Shown here: one piece after another, positions 1 to 8,860 of the stretch
How the letters are laid out: each line of letters starts with the position of its first letter
Position numbering within the stretch: the stretch's first letter is position 1
Source: Xanthobacteraceae bacterium
Lineage (GTDB): Bacteria; Pseudomonadota; Alphaproteobacteria; Rhizobiales; Xanthobacteraceae
Direction of reading: 5' to 3'
Assembly: GCA_019746135.1 (NCBI GenBank)
Contig: JAIESI010000112.1
Span: 1-64,000 of the forward strand
DNA length: 64,000 nucleotides
The notes under the pieces: model-generated
What the model was told of the DNA's origin: nothing
Database searches by the model: none
Seen by the model: only the letters and a program-made list of their open reading frames with translations
Position numbers and translations under genes: made by a program

Positions 1-68
1 GCCACGTTGCGGATGCGGTCGATATCGGCGACCGACGTTCCGCCGAACTTCATCACCAAACGGGCCAT
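1..68 (-). CDS. lysC: Aspartate kinase, N-terminal start only (runs off window)
   Basis: Read on the reverse strand from ATG at 66-68, the 22 visible codons begin [14 protein letters not shown]. The KFGGTS motif near the N-terminus is the aspartokinase nucleotide/phosphate signature. Family knowledge: the enzyme phosphorylates aspartate, opening the lysine, threonine, methionine and diaminopimelate pathway in the cytoplasm. It is divergent from ubiG across about 150 bp, which must hold both promoters. Only the start is present, so domain structure and the regulatory ACT domains cannot be judged. Confidence 0.85.
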   Translation of the reverse strand, partial: MARLVMKFGGTSVADIDRIRNV

Positions 69-218
69 CTTGGGCGAGGCGTCCTTGAACTCTTAACTCT
101 CTCTTCTCTTAACCCCTGCGCGATCCGGATGGCGCGCCGGGCCGAAAAGGCGCGTATACATACCGATGGGGTCGGGAGGCTGCAACCGCGGCGCCCCGTT
201 AACGAAGCGAGCACGAAA

Positions 219-965
219 ATGGCCCGAAATCCGCAGCGCCAGAGCACCGTCGACGAGGCCGAGGTGGAGCGGTTTTCCGCGCTCGCCGCCGAGTGGTGGG
301 ACCCGCGCGGCAAGATGGCCCCGCTGCACAAGTTCAATCCGGTCCGCATCGGCTATATCCGCGACCAGGCGGCCGCCCGTTTCGGCCGCGATCCCAAGCG
401 CCTCGACTCGTTGAAGGGGCTGCGCGTCCTCGATATCGGCTGCGGCGGCGGAATTCTCTGCGAGCCGCTCGCCCGGATCGGCGCCAGCATGACCGGGGTG
501 GACCCCTCCGAAACCAACATCGAGGCGGCGCGGGCACATGCCGAGCAGGGCGGGCTTGCGATCGACTACCGCTGCACGACCGCCGAGCAGCTCGCCGAGC
601 AGCGCGAGCAGTTCGATCTCGTGCTGGCGATGGAGGTGGTCGAGCATGTCGCCGACGTGCCGCTGTTCGTCGCCAGCTGCGCCGCGCTGGTGAAGCCCGG
701 CGGCCTGATGATCGCGGCGACGCTGAACCGCACGCTGAAGAGCTTTGCGCTGGCGATCGTCGGCGCCGAGTACATCCTGCGCTGGCTGCCGGTCGGCACC
801 CATCGCTGGGACAAGTTCGTCACGCCGAACGAGCTCGAGATCGCCATGGAGCAGAGCGGGCTCCATGTCATCCACGAGCAGGGCGTGATCTACAATCTCA
901 TCGCCGACCGCTGGCAGCTCGCCTCCGACACCGACGTCAACTACATGCTCACGGCCGAGCGCTGA
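219..965 (+). CDS. ubiG: Ubiquinone biosynthesis O-methyltransferase UbiG
   Basis: A 248-residue class I SAM methyltransferase. UbiG carries out both O-methylations of the ubiquinone ring at the cytoplasmic membrane face. The N-terminal segment [12 protein letters not shown] (20-31) and [11 protein letters not shown] are family hallmarks, and motif [10 protein letters not shown] lies at residues 70-78, followed by the acidic GVDPSE strand. Length matches the usual 230-250. The frame is open to an upstream ATG at 129, but ATG 219 gives the expected UbiG N-terminus, so it was chosen. It is transcribed away from lysC. Confidence 0.93.
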   Translation: MARNPQRQSTVDEAEVERFSALAAEWWDPRGKMAPLHKFNPVRIGYIRDQAAARFGRDPKRLDSLKGLRVLDIGCGGGILCEPLARIGASMTGVDPSETNIEAARAHAEQGGLAIDYRCTTAEQLAEQREQFDLVLAMEVVEHVADVPLFVASCAALVKPGGLMIAATLNRTLKSFALAIVGAEYILRWLPVGTHRWDKFVTPNELEIAMEQSGLHVIHEQGVIYNLIADRWQLASDTDVNYMLTAER

Positions 966-1073
966 GGCGCGGCGCTGGGGCAAGCCTCGATCATGCCGCC
1001 CGCACCGTCCGGTGGAAGGCGGCATTCGCGTGATCTATAACAGCCGCGTGCAGTCGATCGACGGAGGCGTGGC

Positions 1074-1427
1074 ATGATCCTCGAACTTGTGACCTTCAAG
1101 ACACCCGCCGGATGGGACCGCGCCCGCGTGCTGGAAGACGCCAAGCACACCATTCCGAAATGGTCGTCCAACCCGGACCTGGTGCGCAAGCATTTCGGCC
1201 TCGGCCTCGGCGAGGACGAGGGCGTCAGCACCGGCATGTATGTCTGGCCGTCGGTCGAGGCGGCGAAGCAGGGCCACAACGATGCGTGGCGCGAGGGCGT
1301 GAAAAAGCGCACCGGGGGCGATCCGACGATCCGCTACTTTGACCTGTTCCTGCTGATCGACAACGAGCATGGCCGGGTCACCGAATGGGGCGCCGACGGC
1401 AAGGCCCATGTGCTCGAGACGGTCTGA
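1074..1427 (+). CDS. Small alpha/beta-barrel protein, monooxygenase-like
   Basis: A 117-residue cytoplasmic protein without signal peptide or membrane segment. The pattern ILELVTFKTPAGWDR, a central acidic loop, GMYVWPSVEAAKQGH and a C-terminal IRYFDLFLLIDN strand looks like the dimeric ferredoxin-like (ABM/YdhR) fold, in which small proteins bind or oxidise hydrophobic ligands. No catalytic residue can be assigned. It lies 109 bp after ubiG and 17 bp before the EamA gene, so it may be co-transcribed with that exporter. The fold assignment is inference; function is unknown. Confidence 0.7.
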   Translation: MILELVTFKTPAGWDRARVLEDAKHTIPKWSSNPDLVRKHFGLGLGEDEGVSTGMYVWPSVEAAKQGHNDAWREGVKKRTGGDPTIRYFDLFLLIDNEHGRVTEWGADGKAHVLETV

Positions 1428-1444
1428 TTTCCGATAGCAAGACA

Positions 1445-2341
1445 ATGCTGGCGGGCCTGCTCTGGATACCCTTCACACTGCTTGCTGCCGCGGGCCAGAC
1501 CGCGCGCAATGCGATGCAGCGCGAGCTTGCCGCCGCGCTCGGCACGGTCGGCGCGACGCATGTGCGCTTCCTGTTCGGCTTCCCGTTCGCGATCGTGTTC
1601 CTCGTGGGGGTGCTGGCCGTCACCGGCCTGCCGCTCCCGGCGGTGCCTGCCATCTACTGGCCGTGGATTATCCTGGGCGCGGGCGCCCAGATCGTCGCCA
1701 CCGCGCTGATGCTTGCCACCATGAACGACCGTTCGTTCGTGGTCACCATCGCCTACATCAAGACCGAAGCCATCCAGGCCGCGCTGTTTGGCCTGATTTT
1801 CCTCGGCGATCGGCTCACCGTCGGCATGGTGGTGGCGATCCTGGTCGCGACCGCGGGCGTCGTCGTCATGTCGCTCAAGGGCAAGGGCGCGATGGAGGGC
1901 GGCCTGCGCCCGGTCGCGCTCGGGCTGTTATCGGGGGCGATGTTCGCGCTGTCAGCGGTCGGCTACCGCGGCGCGATCCTGTCGCTCGGCCTGCCGGGCT
2001 TTGTGCTGGCGGCGACCTTTACGCTGGCGGTCGGCCTGATCCTGCAAGCCGGTCTATTGACGCTCTATCTCGCGCTGCGTGACGGCAAGGTGCTGGTTGC
2101 AATCGTGCTCGCCTGGCGGCCGTCGCTGTTTGCGGGCTTCATGGGCGCGACCGCATCGCAGTTCTGGTTTCTCGCGTTTGCGCTCACCAGCGTCGCCAAC
2201 GTGCGCACGCTCGCGCTGGTGGAGGTGCTGTTCGCGCAGGCGATTTCGTATTTCGTCTTCAAGCAGACGACGACGCGGCGCGAGGCGATCGGAATGTCGC
2301 TGATCGTCGCGGGCTGCGTGCTGCTGATCTGGGTGCAGTAA
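1445..2341 (+). CDS. EamA/DMT-superfamily transporter
   Basis: A 298-residue, highly hydrophobic protein with about ten predicted membrane segments in two EamA-like halves. The first half ends near AILVATAGVVVMSLKGKG and the second with SLIVAGCVLLIWVQ, both typical closing helices of EamA repeats. Family members export amino acids, nucleotides or metabolites across the inner membrane; the substrate here cannot be read. ATG 1445 was preferred to an in-frame start at 1385 because it begins directly at the first helix and leaves the preceding gene intact. It converges on the reverse operon starting at 2345. Confidence 0.85.
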   Translation: MLAGLLWIPFTLLAAAGQTARNAMQRELAAALGTVGATHVRFLFGFPFAIVFLVGVLAVTGLPLPAVPAIYWPWIILGAGAQIVATALMLATMNDRSFVVTIAYIKTEAIQAALFGLIFLGDRLTVGMVVAILVATAGVVVMSLKGKGAMEGGLRPVALGLLSGAMFALSAVGYRGAILSLGLPGFVLAATFTLAVGLILQAGLLTLYLALRDGKVLVAIVLAWRPSLFAGFMGATASQFWFLAFALTSVANVRTLALVEVLFAQAISYFVFKQTTTRREAIGMSLIVAGCVLLIWVQ

Positions 2342-2344
2342 GCT

Positions 2345-2854
2345 TCAGTTGTGCTCGTCGGGCAGCATCGGCAGCGGGTGGAACTCGATGCCCTCGTCGG
2401 CCAGTTCCTTGGCGTCCTTCGGCGAGGCCTCGCCGTAGATCGAGCGGTGCTCGGTCTCGCCATAGTGCATCTTCCGCGCTTCCTCGGGAAACTTGCCGCC
2501 GACGTTCTCGGCGTTCTTGGTCAGGTGATCGCGCAGCTCCCTGAGCTTCGCGCGAAACTCGCGCTCCTGCGGCGACATCATCGCGACTTGCGCCTTGTTT
2601 TCCTGGGCCTTGCTCTCCGCGGGCGCAGGCGCATCCGCCGCGGGCACTTCCGCGGGCACCGCGATTTCCGACCGCCCCTTCTTCTTCGTGCCGCGGCCGA
2701 GCGAGGGCGCCATCAGCGCCTTCTCGACCTTCTCCGAGCCGCACGCGGGACAGCTCACCAAGCCGCGCTTCGACTGCTTGTCGTAGTCGGCGGAGTTCTT
2801 GAACCAGACTTCGAATTCGTGCTTGCGCTCGCACACAAGCGAGTAACGGATCAT
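2345..2854 (-). CDS. DUF1178 family zinc-ribbon protein
   Basis: A 169-residue protein beginning MIRYSLVCERKHEFEVWFKNS with a CPAC pair at residues 35-38 and another Cys at 8, matching the DUF1178 family of alpha- and betaproteobacteria. The middle is Ala/Pro/Glu-rich and probably flexible; the C-terminus holds HYGETEHRSIYGEAS, also family-typical. The biochemical role is unknown. Its start codon overlaps the stop of the upstream nitrilase gene by 4 bp, indicating translational coupling in a reverse operon with the nitrilase, glutaredoxin and ComF genes. Confidence 0.88.
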   Translation of the reverse strand: MIRYSLVCERKHEFEVWFKNSADYDKQSKRGLVSCPACGSEKVEKALMAPSLGRGTKKKGRSEIAVPAEVPAADAPAPAESKAQENKAQVAMMSPQEREFRAKLRELRDHLTKNAENVGGKFPEEARKMHYGETEHRSIYGEASPKDAKELADEGIEFHPLPMLPDEHN

Positions 2855-3741
2855 GCCGGACCTCTGACCGCCCTTAGATGGGTCGGTTCGGCCAGCGGTT
2901 CAACCACTTCGAAGCGGCGGCCGTGCTGCAGCGACGGCACGCGGCTGCGCGCCTTGGCCACCTCGGCCGGATCGATCTCGGCGAAGACGACGCCGGGCTC
3001 GGTGCCGCCTTCGGCGACGATGCGGCCCCACGGATCGGCCACCAGCGAATGGCCGAACGTTTCGCGGCCGTTTTCGTGCCGGCCGCCCTGCGCCGCCGCC
3101 ATCACATAGCAGCCGTTCTCGATGGCGCGGGCGCGGTTCAGCACATGCCAGTGCGCCTCGCCGGTCTGCCGGGTGAAGGCCGAGGGGATCGCGAGAAACG
3201 ACGCGCCGGCTTCGCCCAGCGCCCGATAAAGCGAGGGGAAGCGCAGATCGTAGCAGATCGTCATCCCGAGCCGGCCCCACGGCAGGTCATGCAGCACCGC
3301 GAGATCGCCCGGCTTGTAGCTGCGCGACTCGCGATAGCTCTCGCCGTTGGCAAGATCGACGTCGAACATATGGATCTTGTCGTAGCGCGCGGCGACCTCG
3401 CCGTGCGGGTCGATCAGGAAGGATCGGTTGGCCGCCTTGTCGGCGGTTGCTTTCACCGCGAGCGAGCCGATGTGCAGATAGACGCCGAGCTTGCGCGCGA
3501 GCTCACGAAACGTCGCAAGGCTCGGGTCGTTCTCCTCCGGCACGACGGCGGCAAGGAGCTTGTCGCGGCTCGCCACCATGATGTTGGTCATCTCGGGCGT
3601 CTGCACGTAGCTCGCGCCGCCCGCCTTGGCCTCGCCGATCAGCTTCACCACGGTCTCGAGATTGGCGGCCGGCAGCTCGCCTGAGCGGGTCTGGATCAGG
3701 CCCACGCGAAAGGTCGAGCTCTTTCCCGGTTCGGCGGTCAC
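2851..3741 (-). CDS. Carbon-nitrogen hydrolase (nitrilase/omega-amidase family)
   Basis: A 296-residue nitrilase-superfamily enzyme. The triad is visible: Glu50 in TPEMTN, Lys122 in YDKIHMFD and Cys163 in MTICYDLRFP. The sequence resembles the Nit1/Nit2 branch, whose members hydrolyse small amides such as deaminated glutathione or alpha-ketoglutaramate; the exact substrate is inferred only. The GTG at 3739-3741 was chosen because it gives the normal N-terminus and a GTGA overlap with the grxC stop. The neighbouring glutaredoxin fits a role in glutathione-related metabolite repair. Confidence 0.88.
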   Translation of the reverse strand: MTAEPGKSSTFRVGLIQTRSGELPAANLETVVKLIGEAKAGGASYVQTPEMTNIMVASRDKLLAAVVPEENDPSLATFRELARKLGVYLHIGSLAVKATADKAANRSFLIDPHGEVAARYDKIHMFDVDLANGESYRESRSYKPGDLAVLHDLPWGRLGMTICYDLRFPSLYRALGEAGASFLAIPSAFTRQTGEAHWHVLNRARAIENGCYVMAAAQGGRHENGRETFGHSLVADPWGRIVAEGGTEPGVVFAEIDPAEVAKARSRVPSLQHGRRFEVVEPLAEPTHLRAVRGPA

Positions 3742-4007
3742 GGCGCGGCTTTCCCGTTGAGCAGCGGATCGAGCCCGCCGGCGCCATCGAGCGCATAAAG
3801 ATCGTCGCAGCCGCCGACATGGGTCGAGCCGATGAAGATCTGCGGCACCGTGGTGCGGCCGCCCGCGCGCGCCGTCATCTTGCTGCGCAGCTCGCGGTCG
3901 CGGCTGACGTCGATCTCGGTGAAGCTGACATTCTTCTTTTTCAAAAGCGCCTTGGCATCGAGGCAGTAGGGGCAATAGGGCGTGGTGTAGATTTCAATGG
4001 GCGGCAT
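3738..4007 (-). CDS. grxC: Glutaredoxin 3
   Basis: An 89-residue class I glutaredoxin with the dithiol site CPYC at residues 12-15, a cis-Pro region in TTVPQIFIG and the GGCDDLYALD C-terminal helix. It reduces disulfides and mixed glutathione disulfides in the cytoplasm with glutathione. ATG 4005-4007 gives the standard start (MPPIEIYTTPYCPYC). It lies between comF upstream and the nitrilase gene downstream, coupled to the latter by a 4-bp overlap. Confidence is high because length and active site match the family exactly. Confidence 0.95.
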   Translation of the reverse strand: MPPIEIYTTPYCPYCLDAKALLKKKNVSFTEIDVSRDRELRSKMTARAGGRTTVPQIFIGSTHVGGCDDLYALDGAGGLDPLLNGKAAP

Positions 4008-4047
4008 GATTTGTTCGCGGGTGGGCTGCGCGGTTTCGGCAGCCACT

Positions 4048-4794
4048 TTATATGGGGGGTCGCACCGCGTCGACAACCCGCGCGAACACCACGAGATCGA
4101 CGCTTTGAGCGCCGGCCCGGAGCAGCGCCCGCGCGCAGGCGTCGGAGGTGGCGCCGGACGTCAGCACATCGTCGACCAGCACCAGCCTGCGCCCGGCGAC
4201 CTCCGCCTTGCGATCGGCCGGCACGCCGAACGCGCCCTGCACATTCTGGGCGCGCTCGGACTGGGTGAGCCCGACCTGCTGCGCCGTCGGCTTGATGCGC
4301 CTGAGCGCCGTGTCGTTGACGTCCACCCCGGTCTCCCGGGACATCGTCTGCGACAGCAACGCCGACTGGTTGAAGCGGCGGGCCCACAGCCTGCGCCAGT
4401 GCAGCGGCACCGGAACCAGGGCGTCGGCGCCCTGCAGGACCTCACGGCCGGCGCGCGCCATCCAGCGGCCCATGACCGGGGCGAGGTCGATCCGGTCGCC
4501 ATATTTCAGCGCATGGACCAGGGCGCGGGCGACGTCGTCGTAACGCACCGCCGCACGCGCCCGATGATAGGCGGGCGGGTCGGCGATCGCCTGCATCGAC
4601 AGCACGCCCGGACCGGGATCGTAGGCGAACGGTATCCCGAGCCGCTCGCAATAGGGCGGTGCGATCTGCGTGAGCTTCCCCCAGCATGGCGCGCAAAGCC
4701 CGCTGTCGCGCACCGGCTCGCGGCAGGCCGGGCAAAGCCGCGGCAACGCAACATCGAGCACCCGTGCGAAAACCGCCCGAAACGGCGCGGTCAT
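4048..4794 (-). CDS. ComF family phosphoribosyltransferase-like protein
   Basis: A 248-residue protein with an N-terminal four-cysteine zinc-binding segment (CPAC...CAPC, residues 21-40) and a C-terminal PRTase core with the PRPP-loop motif LVLVDDVLTSGAT. This two-part layout defines ComF/GntX-like proteins, linked to DNA uptake in some bacteria but widely conserved in non-competent ones. Start ATG 4792-4794 (MTAPFRAVF) was chosen over an upstream in-frame ATG at 4851. It is the first gene of the reverse operon comF-grxC-nitrilase-DUF1178. Confidence 0.9.
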   Translation of the reverse strand: MTAPFRAVFARVLDVALPRLCPACREPVRDSGLCAPCWGKLTQIAPPYCERLGIPFAYDPGPGVLSMQAIADPPAYHRARAAVRYDDVARALVHALKYGDRIDLAPVMGRWMARAGREVLQGADALVPVPLHWRRLWARRFNQSALLSQTMSRETGVDVNDTALRRIKPTAQQVGLTQSERAQNVQGAFGVPADRKAEVAGRRLVLVDDVLTSGATSDACARALLRAGAQSVDLVVFARVVDAVRPPI

Positions 4795-4938
4795 CCGGGT
4801 TAACCGACCGGCGTTTACGGTCTTTGCGGATGCCTGTTGCACGGGAGGCAAGGCTATCGCTGTTATGCGGCGGCCTCAACGGCCGCCGCGGGTGGTTAAC
4901 GCTGCGAGTCTCGCGACACCCGGCGGCGCGGCAGGCAG

Positions 4939-5790
4939 GTGAACCGCGTCATGCCCGGATGGGATTCGCTCGAGACCGTCAGCCGGCTGCACGGCAGCGC
5001 CCAGATCATGGGGCTGGTGCTGCTGGTGATGCTCGCGGGTCTCGCGGCCTTCGCGGCTTACAATCTCCGCAAGGGCTTCTGGCCGGAATGGCTCGACATC
5101 GGCGAGTTCCAGATCCGCAGCCGCTTTGTCGCGATCGCCTGCGCCGTGGTGCTGGCGCTGTTGTTTGTCACCGAGGTCGTTGCCTATGCCTATGGCCGCC
5201 GTGTCGTGGCGCTGAACGCCGTGGCCGCGGAAACCAGCGCCGAGCAGGTGAAGCGGCTCAATGCCGACGCGCAGGCGCTGCGCAACAAGCCCGCCCCGGC
5301 GCAGCCGGAAACGCCGAGCCGCTATATCAAGGAAAATTCCGAGCTGCGGCAGAAGCTGATCGAGACGGAGAACGCGATCGCCGAGCTGCAGAAGCTGCAA
5401 ACGCAGAAGCGGCTGTCCGAGGAGCAGCGCCGCTTTCTGATCGAAGCGCTGCGGCCGTTCCCCGGCCAGAAGGTTGCCGTCGCGTCGATCCTCGGCGACG
5501 AGGAGTCCAAGGTGCTTTCGCAGGACCTGGTTTCGGTGTTCGAAGCCGCCGGCTGGGACCACGACGGCGACACCGGCGTGTTTGCCCAGCAGTTTCCGCG
5601 CGACCCGATCGGCGTCGAGGTGACGCTCAACGAGAACGATGCCCGCGCCGGAAATATCCCGGCCGGCATCGGCGCGCTGATCAACGCCACGCGGCAGCTC
5701 GGCCTCGTCTACGACAACACCATCTACATGGGCAGCGACGTTCCGTCCGGGCAGGCGCTGCTCAAGGTCGGCAAGAAACTTCGAAAGTAG
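4939..5790 (+). CDS. Two-helix membrane protein with coiled coil, unknown function
   Basis: A 283-residue protein starting at GTG 4939 (ATG 4951 possible). Two membrane helices are evident (about residues 24-44 and 63-85), followed by a coiled-coil stretch (about 90-170; AEQVKRLNADAQALRN, ENSELRQKLIETENAIAELQK). A soluble C-terminal region (VAVASILGDEESKVLSQDLVSVFEAAGW) looks like an alpha/beta sensor or binding domain. I do not recognise a named family. It is divergent from comF and precedes the NDUFAF5-like gene. Confidence 0.75.
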   Translation: MNRVMPGWDSLETVSRLHGSAQIMGLVLLVMLAGLAAFAAYNLRKGFWPEWLDIGEFQIRSRFVAIACAVVLALLFVTEVVAYAYGRRVVALNAVAAETSAEQVKRLNADAQALRNKPAPAQPETPSRYIKENSELRQKLIETENAIAELQKLQTQKRLSEEQRRFLIEALRPFPGQKVAVASILGDEESKVLSQDLVSVFEAAGWDHDGDTGVFAQQFPRDPIGVEVTLNENDARAGNIPAGIGALINATRQLGLVYDNTIYMGSDVPSGQALLKVGKKLRK

Positions 5791-5856
5791 CTGCGGAAGC
5801 AATTGTCATGACGCTTCGCCCTCGCGGCGGCGCGCCGTTCTCCCTACAATAGCGAC

Positions 5857-6738
5857 ATGCCGCATCCGGTGATCTTCGATCGCACGCTGTTGCGCGCGCG
5901 CCGCGCGCGGGCGGCCGTGCTGGGCCCCGCGACGTTCCTGATCGACCGCGTCGCCGACGATATGGCGGGGCGGCTTGCAGCGGTGCTGCGACCGTTCGAT
6001 ATCGCCGTCGATATCGGCACGCCGACCGATGCGGTACGCCGGGCGCTGGCGGGACGCGTCGGCACGATTGTCGCCGCCGATCCAGGGGCGCCCGGCCGCG
6101 ACCTCGCAGTCGCGGCGGACGAGGAGGCGCTGCCGTTCCGCGATGGTTCGCTCGACCTCGCCGTGTCGGCGCTCGCGCTGCAGTTCGTCAACGACCTGCC
6201 GGGAACGCTGGTGCAGATCCGCCGCGCGCTCAAGCCCGACGGCCTTTTCCTCGCAGCGTTGATCGGCGGCGAAAGCCTGGTCGAGCTGCGCCAGGCCTTC
6301 GCGGAGGCCGAAAGCGAGATCGAGGGCGGCGTCTCGCCGCGTGTCGCCCCATTCGCCGACCTGCGCGACCTCGGCGCCTTGCTGCAACGGGCGGGCTTTG
6401 CGCTGCCGGTCACCGACATCGACCGCGTCACCGTGCGTTACGCGACACCGCTCGCCCTGATGCACGACCTGCGCCGCATGGGTGCGGCCAATGCGCTTGC
6501 CGAACGCCGCCGTACGCCGCTGCGCCGTGCGACCTTGCAGCGGCTGCTCGAGATCTACGCGGAGCGTTTCGCCGATGCCGACGGCCGAATCCGCGCCACG
6601 TTCGAGATCGTCTGGCTGTCGGGCTGGGCGCCGCATGAAAGCCAGCAGAAGCCGCTTGCGCCGGGCTCGGCGAAGGCGCGCCTCGCCGATGCGCTTGGCA
6701 CGACGGAAATTTCCACCGGCGAAAAGGCCGGCGGCTGA
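5857..6738 (+). CDS. SAM-dependent methyltransferase-fold protein, NDUFAF5/BioC-like
   Basis: A 293-residue protein with FDRTLLRARRARAA at the N-terminus and a class I methyltransferase core (AVDIGTP; LAVSALALQFVNDLPGTLVQIRRALKPDGLFLAAL). The N-terminal FDR...R segment and C-terminal EIVWLSGWAPHESQQKPL are characteristic of the bacterial relatives of mitochondrial NDUFAF5, which hydroxylates an arginine of complex I. A BioC-like function is the alternative. The glycine-rich loop is weak (IGTPTD instead of GxGxG), which also occurs in NDUFAF5 relatives. A complex I assembly role is inference. Confidence 0.82.
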   Translation: MPHPVIFDRTLLRARRARAAVLGPATFLIDRVADDMAGRLAAVLRPFDIAVDIGTPTDAVRRALAGRVGTIVAADPGAPGRDLAVAADEEALPFRDGSLDLAVSALALQFVNDLPGTLVQIRRALKPDGLFLAALIGGESLVELRQAFAEAESEIEGGVSPRVAPFADLRDLGALLQRAGFALPVTDIDRVTVRYATPLALMHDLRRMGAANALAERRRTPLRRATLQRLLEIYAERFADADGRIRATFEIVWLSGWAPHESQQKPLAPGSAKARLADALGTTEISTGEKAGG

Positions 6739-6753
6739 AGCTTCAGCAGCCTG

Positions 6754-6933
6754 TTAGAGCAGCGCCGCGAGCTTTTCGTAGAACTCGGTCTTCAGATCCG
6801 AGCCGAGGTTCATGACGGTGCCGGCAATGGCGATGCTGATGCCGGCGGCGATCATGGCGTACTCGATCGCGGTTGCGCCATCCTGGTCGGCGCGCAAGCG
6901 GGAGAGTGCGCAGCAAAGCGTCTTGAGCTTCAT
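6754..6933 (-). CDS. Flp/PilA-type IVb pilin, small
   Basis: A 59-residue reverse-strand ORF with a typical Flp prepilin layout: short basic leader, then GATAIEYAMIAAGISIAI, containing the conserved Glu five residues into the mature hydrophobic helix, and a short polar tail ending EKLAALL. Flp pilins are cut by a prepilin peptidase and polymerised by Tad machinery for surface attachment. No tad/cpa gene is nearby, so this is an orphan copy. Start ATG 6931-6933, stop TAA 6754-6756. It is followed on the same strand, upstream, by mutT. Confidence 0.85.
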   Translation of the reverse strand: MKLKTLCCALSRLRADQDGATAIEYAMIAAGISIAIAGTVMNLGSDLKTEFYEKLAALL

Positions 6934-6946
6934 GCTCTCACCTCGA

Positions 6947-7351
6947 TCACAGCAGCGTCATCAGGTGGGCGATCAGCGGCTCGTCGGCCGGCGGCATCTT
7001 GTAGTCGCGAAGCTTGTTCGGCCGGACCCAGGCGAGCCTTTGTCCCTCCTGGGCTCGAACGATGCCCTCCCAGCGCCGGCAAACGTAGAGCGGCATCAGG
7101 AGATGGAAATCCGGATAGGCGTGGCTCGCAAAGGTGAGCGGCGCCAGGCACGGCTCCCTGATGACAATGCCGAGTTCCTCCTTCATCTCCCGGATCAGCG
7201 TTTCCTCGGGCCGTTCGCCGGCCTCGACCTTGCCGCCCGGAAACTCCCAAAGGCCCGCCATGGTTTTTCCCGCGGGGCGTTCGGCGAGCAGCACGCGCCC
7301 ATCGGCATCGATCAGGGCGCAGGCGGCAACCAGAACGAGTTTGATGCTCAC
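6947..7351 (-). CDS. mutT: (d)NTP diphosphatase MutT (Nudix)
   Basis: A 134-residue Nudix hydrolase. The Nudix box GX5EX7REUXEEXGU is complete (GGKVEAGE...REMKEELGI), and the beginning KLVLVAACALID and AERPAGKTMAGLWEFPG match MutT, which removes 8-oxo-dGTP from the nucleotide pool. GTG 7351 gives the normal N-terminus; an in-frame TTG at 7375 would add eight residues. The gene lies next to argJ-parvulin-secA, a conserved order in Rhizobiales. Confidence 0.92.
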   Translation of the reverse strand: MSIKLVLVAACALIDADGRVLLAERPAGKTMAGLWEFPGGKVEAGERPEETLIREMKEELGIVIREPCLAPLTFASHAYPDFHLLMPLYVCRRWEGIVRAQEGQRLAWVRPNKLRDYKMPPADEPLIAHLMTLL

Positions 7352-7462
7352 CGGCCCGGCCCCAACCGTAGACAAGCCTTGGTTAAAAGGGATGCAAAGC
7401 CGCCGGATAAATTCATGGGACCGCCGAGCGGGTTAATCCGCCTCTAACAGGATCCGGACATT

Positions 7463-8704
7463 TCACGACCGGTAATCGCCGTTGATCGCGACATACTCCT
7501 TGGTCAGATCGCAGGTCAGCACGCGGTCCTTGCCCTTGCCGAGCCCGAGCGCGACCTTGAGCGCGATGGTGTCGTTCTTCATCGCCTTTGACACCATCGC
7601 TTCGTCGTAGCCGGGATCGCGCGCGCCCTTGTGGGCGACACGGATGCCGTTGAACCAGATCGACAGCCGGTCGCGATCGGCCGGCTCGCCGGCCTTGCCG
7701 ACCGCCATCACCACGCGGCCCCAGTTGGCGTCCTCGCCGGCGATCGCGGTCTTCACCAGCGGGGAGTTGGCGATCGACATGGCGATCCGCCGCGCGGACG
7801 CCTTCGACTTCGCGCCCTCGACGCTGATCTCGACCAGCTTGCGCGCGCCTTCGCCGTCGCGCGCCACCTGCTCGGCGAGGTCGGCCAGCACGGCGTTGAA
7901 GGCTGAGCGGAACGGCTTCAGGCGCGGGTCGTTGGCCTTGGTGATGCTCGGCGCGCCGAGGTCCTTGGCGGCACCGGTCGCGAACGCCATCAGCGTGTCC
8001 GAGGTCGAGGTGTCGCCGTCGATGGTCACGGCGTTGAACGTATCCTCGACGCCCTCGCTCAGCAGCGCCTGCAGCGCGCGCTGCGAGATCGGCGCGTCGG
8101 TGAACACGTAGGACAGCATGGTCGCCATGTCAGGCGCGATCATGCCGGCGCCCTTGGCGAAGCCGTTGATCGTCACCGTCGCCTCGCCGAGCTTGGCGCG
8201 TGCGGTGGCGACCTTGGGGAAGGTGTCGGTGGTCATGATCGCCTTGGCGGCTTCAGGCCAGAAGTCCGGCCTGGCCGAGGCGACCAGCCCCTCCATGACG
8301 CCGTCGAACACCTTGGCGTTGAGCGGTTCGCCGATCACGCCGGTCGAGGCCAGGAACACGTCCTTCGGCTTGCAGCCGACGGCGCGCGCTGCGATCTCGG
8401 CGGTGAACTTGCACGCGGCACGGCCGTTCTTGCCGGTGAAGGCGTTGGCGTTGCCGGAATTGACCACCAGCGCGCGAGGCTTGGCGCCCTTCAGCTTGTC
8501 GCGGCACCATTCCACCGGCGCGGATGGGCATTTGGACTTCGTAAAGACACCGGCCGCCACCGTGCCCGGATCGAGGACCGCGAGCAGCACGTCGGTGCGG
8601 TCGCGATACTTGATGCCGGCCGCCGCGGTCGCGAGCTTCACGCCCGGGATCACCGGCATGGCCGGAACGGACTTGGGGGCGAGGGGGGAAACCGCGGTTG
8701 CCAT
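7463..8704 (-). CDS. argJ: Bifunctional glutamate N-acetyltransferase ArgJ
   Basis: A 413-residue ArgJ: transfers acetyl from N-acetylornithine to glutamate and, when bifunctional, also uses acetyl-CoA, in cytoplasmic arginine synthesis. The autocleavage motif ATML is at 194-197, with Thr195 as the nucleophile of the mature beta chain; TGVIGEPL (121-128) and SNSPLVKTA-like [21 protein letters not shown] are also typical. ATG 8702-8704 was chosen over an upstream alternative at 8782. Monofunctional versus bifunctional activity cannot be told from sequence. Confidence 0.96.
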   Translation of the reverse strand: MATAVSPLAPKSVPAMPVIPGVKLATAAAGIKYRDRTDVLLAVLDPGTVAAGVFTKSKCPSAPVEWCRDKLKGAKPRALVVNSGNANAFTGKNGRAACKFTAEIAARAVGCKPKDVFLASTGVIGEPLNAKVFDGVMEGLVASARPDFWPEAAKAIMTTDTFPKVATARAKLGEATVTINGFAKGAGMIAPDMATMLSYVFTDAPISQRALQALLSEGVEDTFNAVTIDGDTSTSDTLMAFATGAAKDLGAPSITKANDPRLKPFRSAFNAVLADLAEQVARDGEGARKLVEISVEGAKSKASARRIAMSIANSPLVKTAIAGEDANWGRVVMAVGKAGEPADRDRLSIWFNGIRVAHKGARDPGYDEAMVSKAMKNDTIALKVALGLGKGKDRVLTCDLTKEYVAINGDYRS

Positions 8705-8860
8705 GAGCGCACCACCATCGAGAGGAACGTCATCAAGACGCTTGGCGTGCGTACCTAAACGAAATCGCCGGGACAAGGCCATAGGCGAGCGAAAGCGACG
8801 CCGTCCTTCGGACGGCTATGCGACCACGATATTCCTTGATGGGCGGATCAACCGCGGCGA

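Noticed and set aside
93-1025. Long reverse-strand ORF of 310 codons opposite ubiG
   Set aside because: It is a shadow of ubiG in GC-rich DNA, with no family resemblance.
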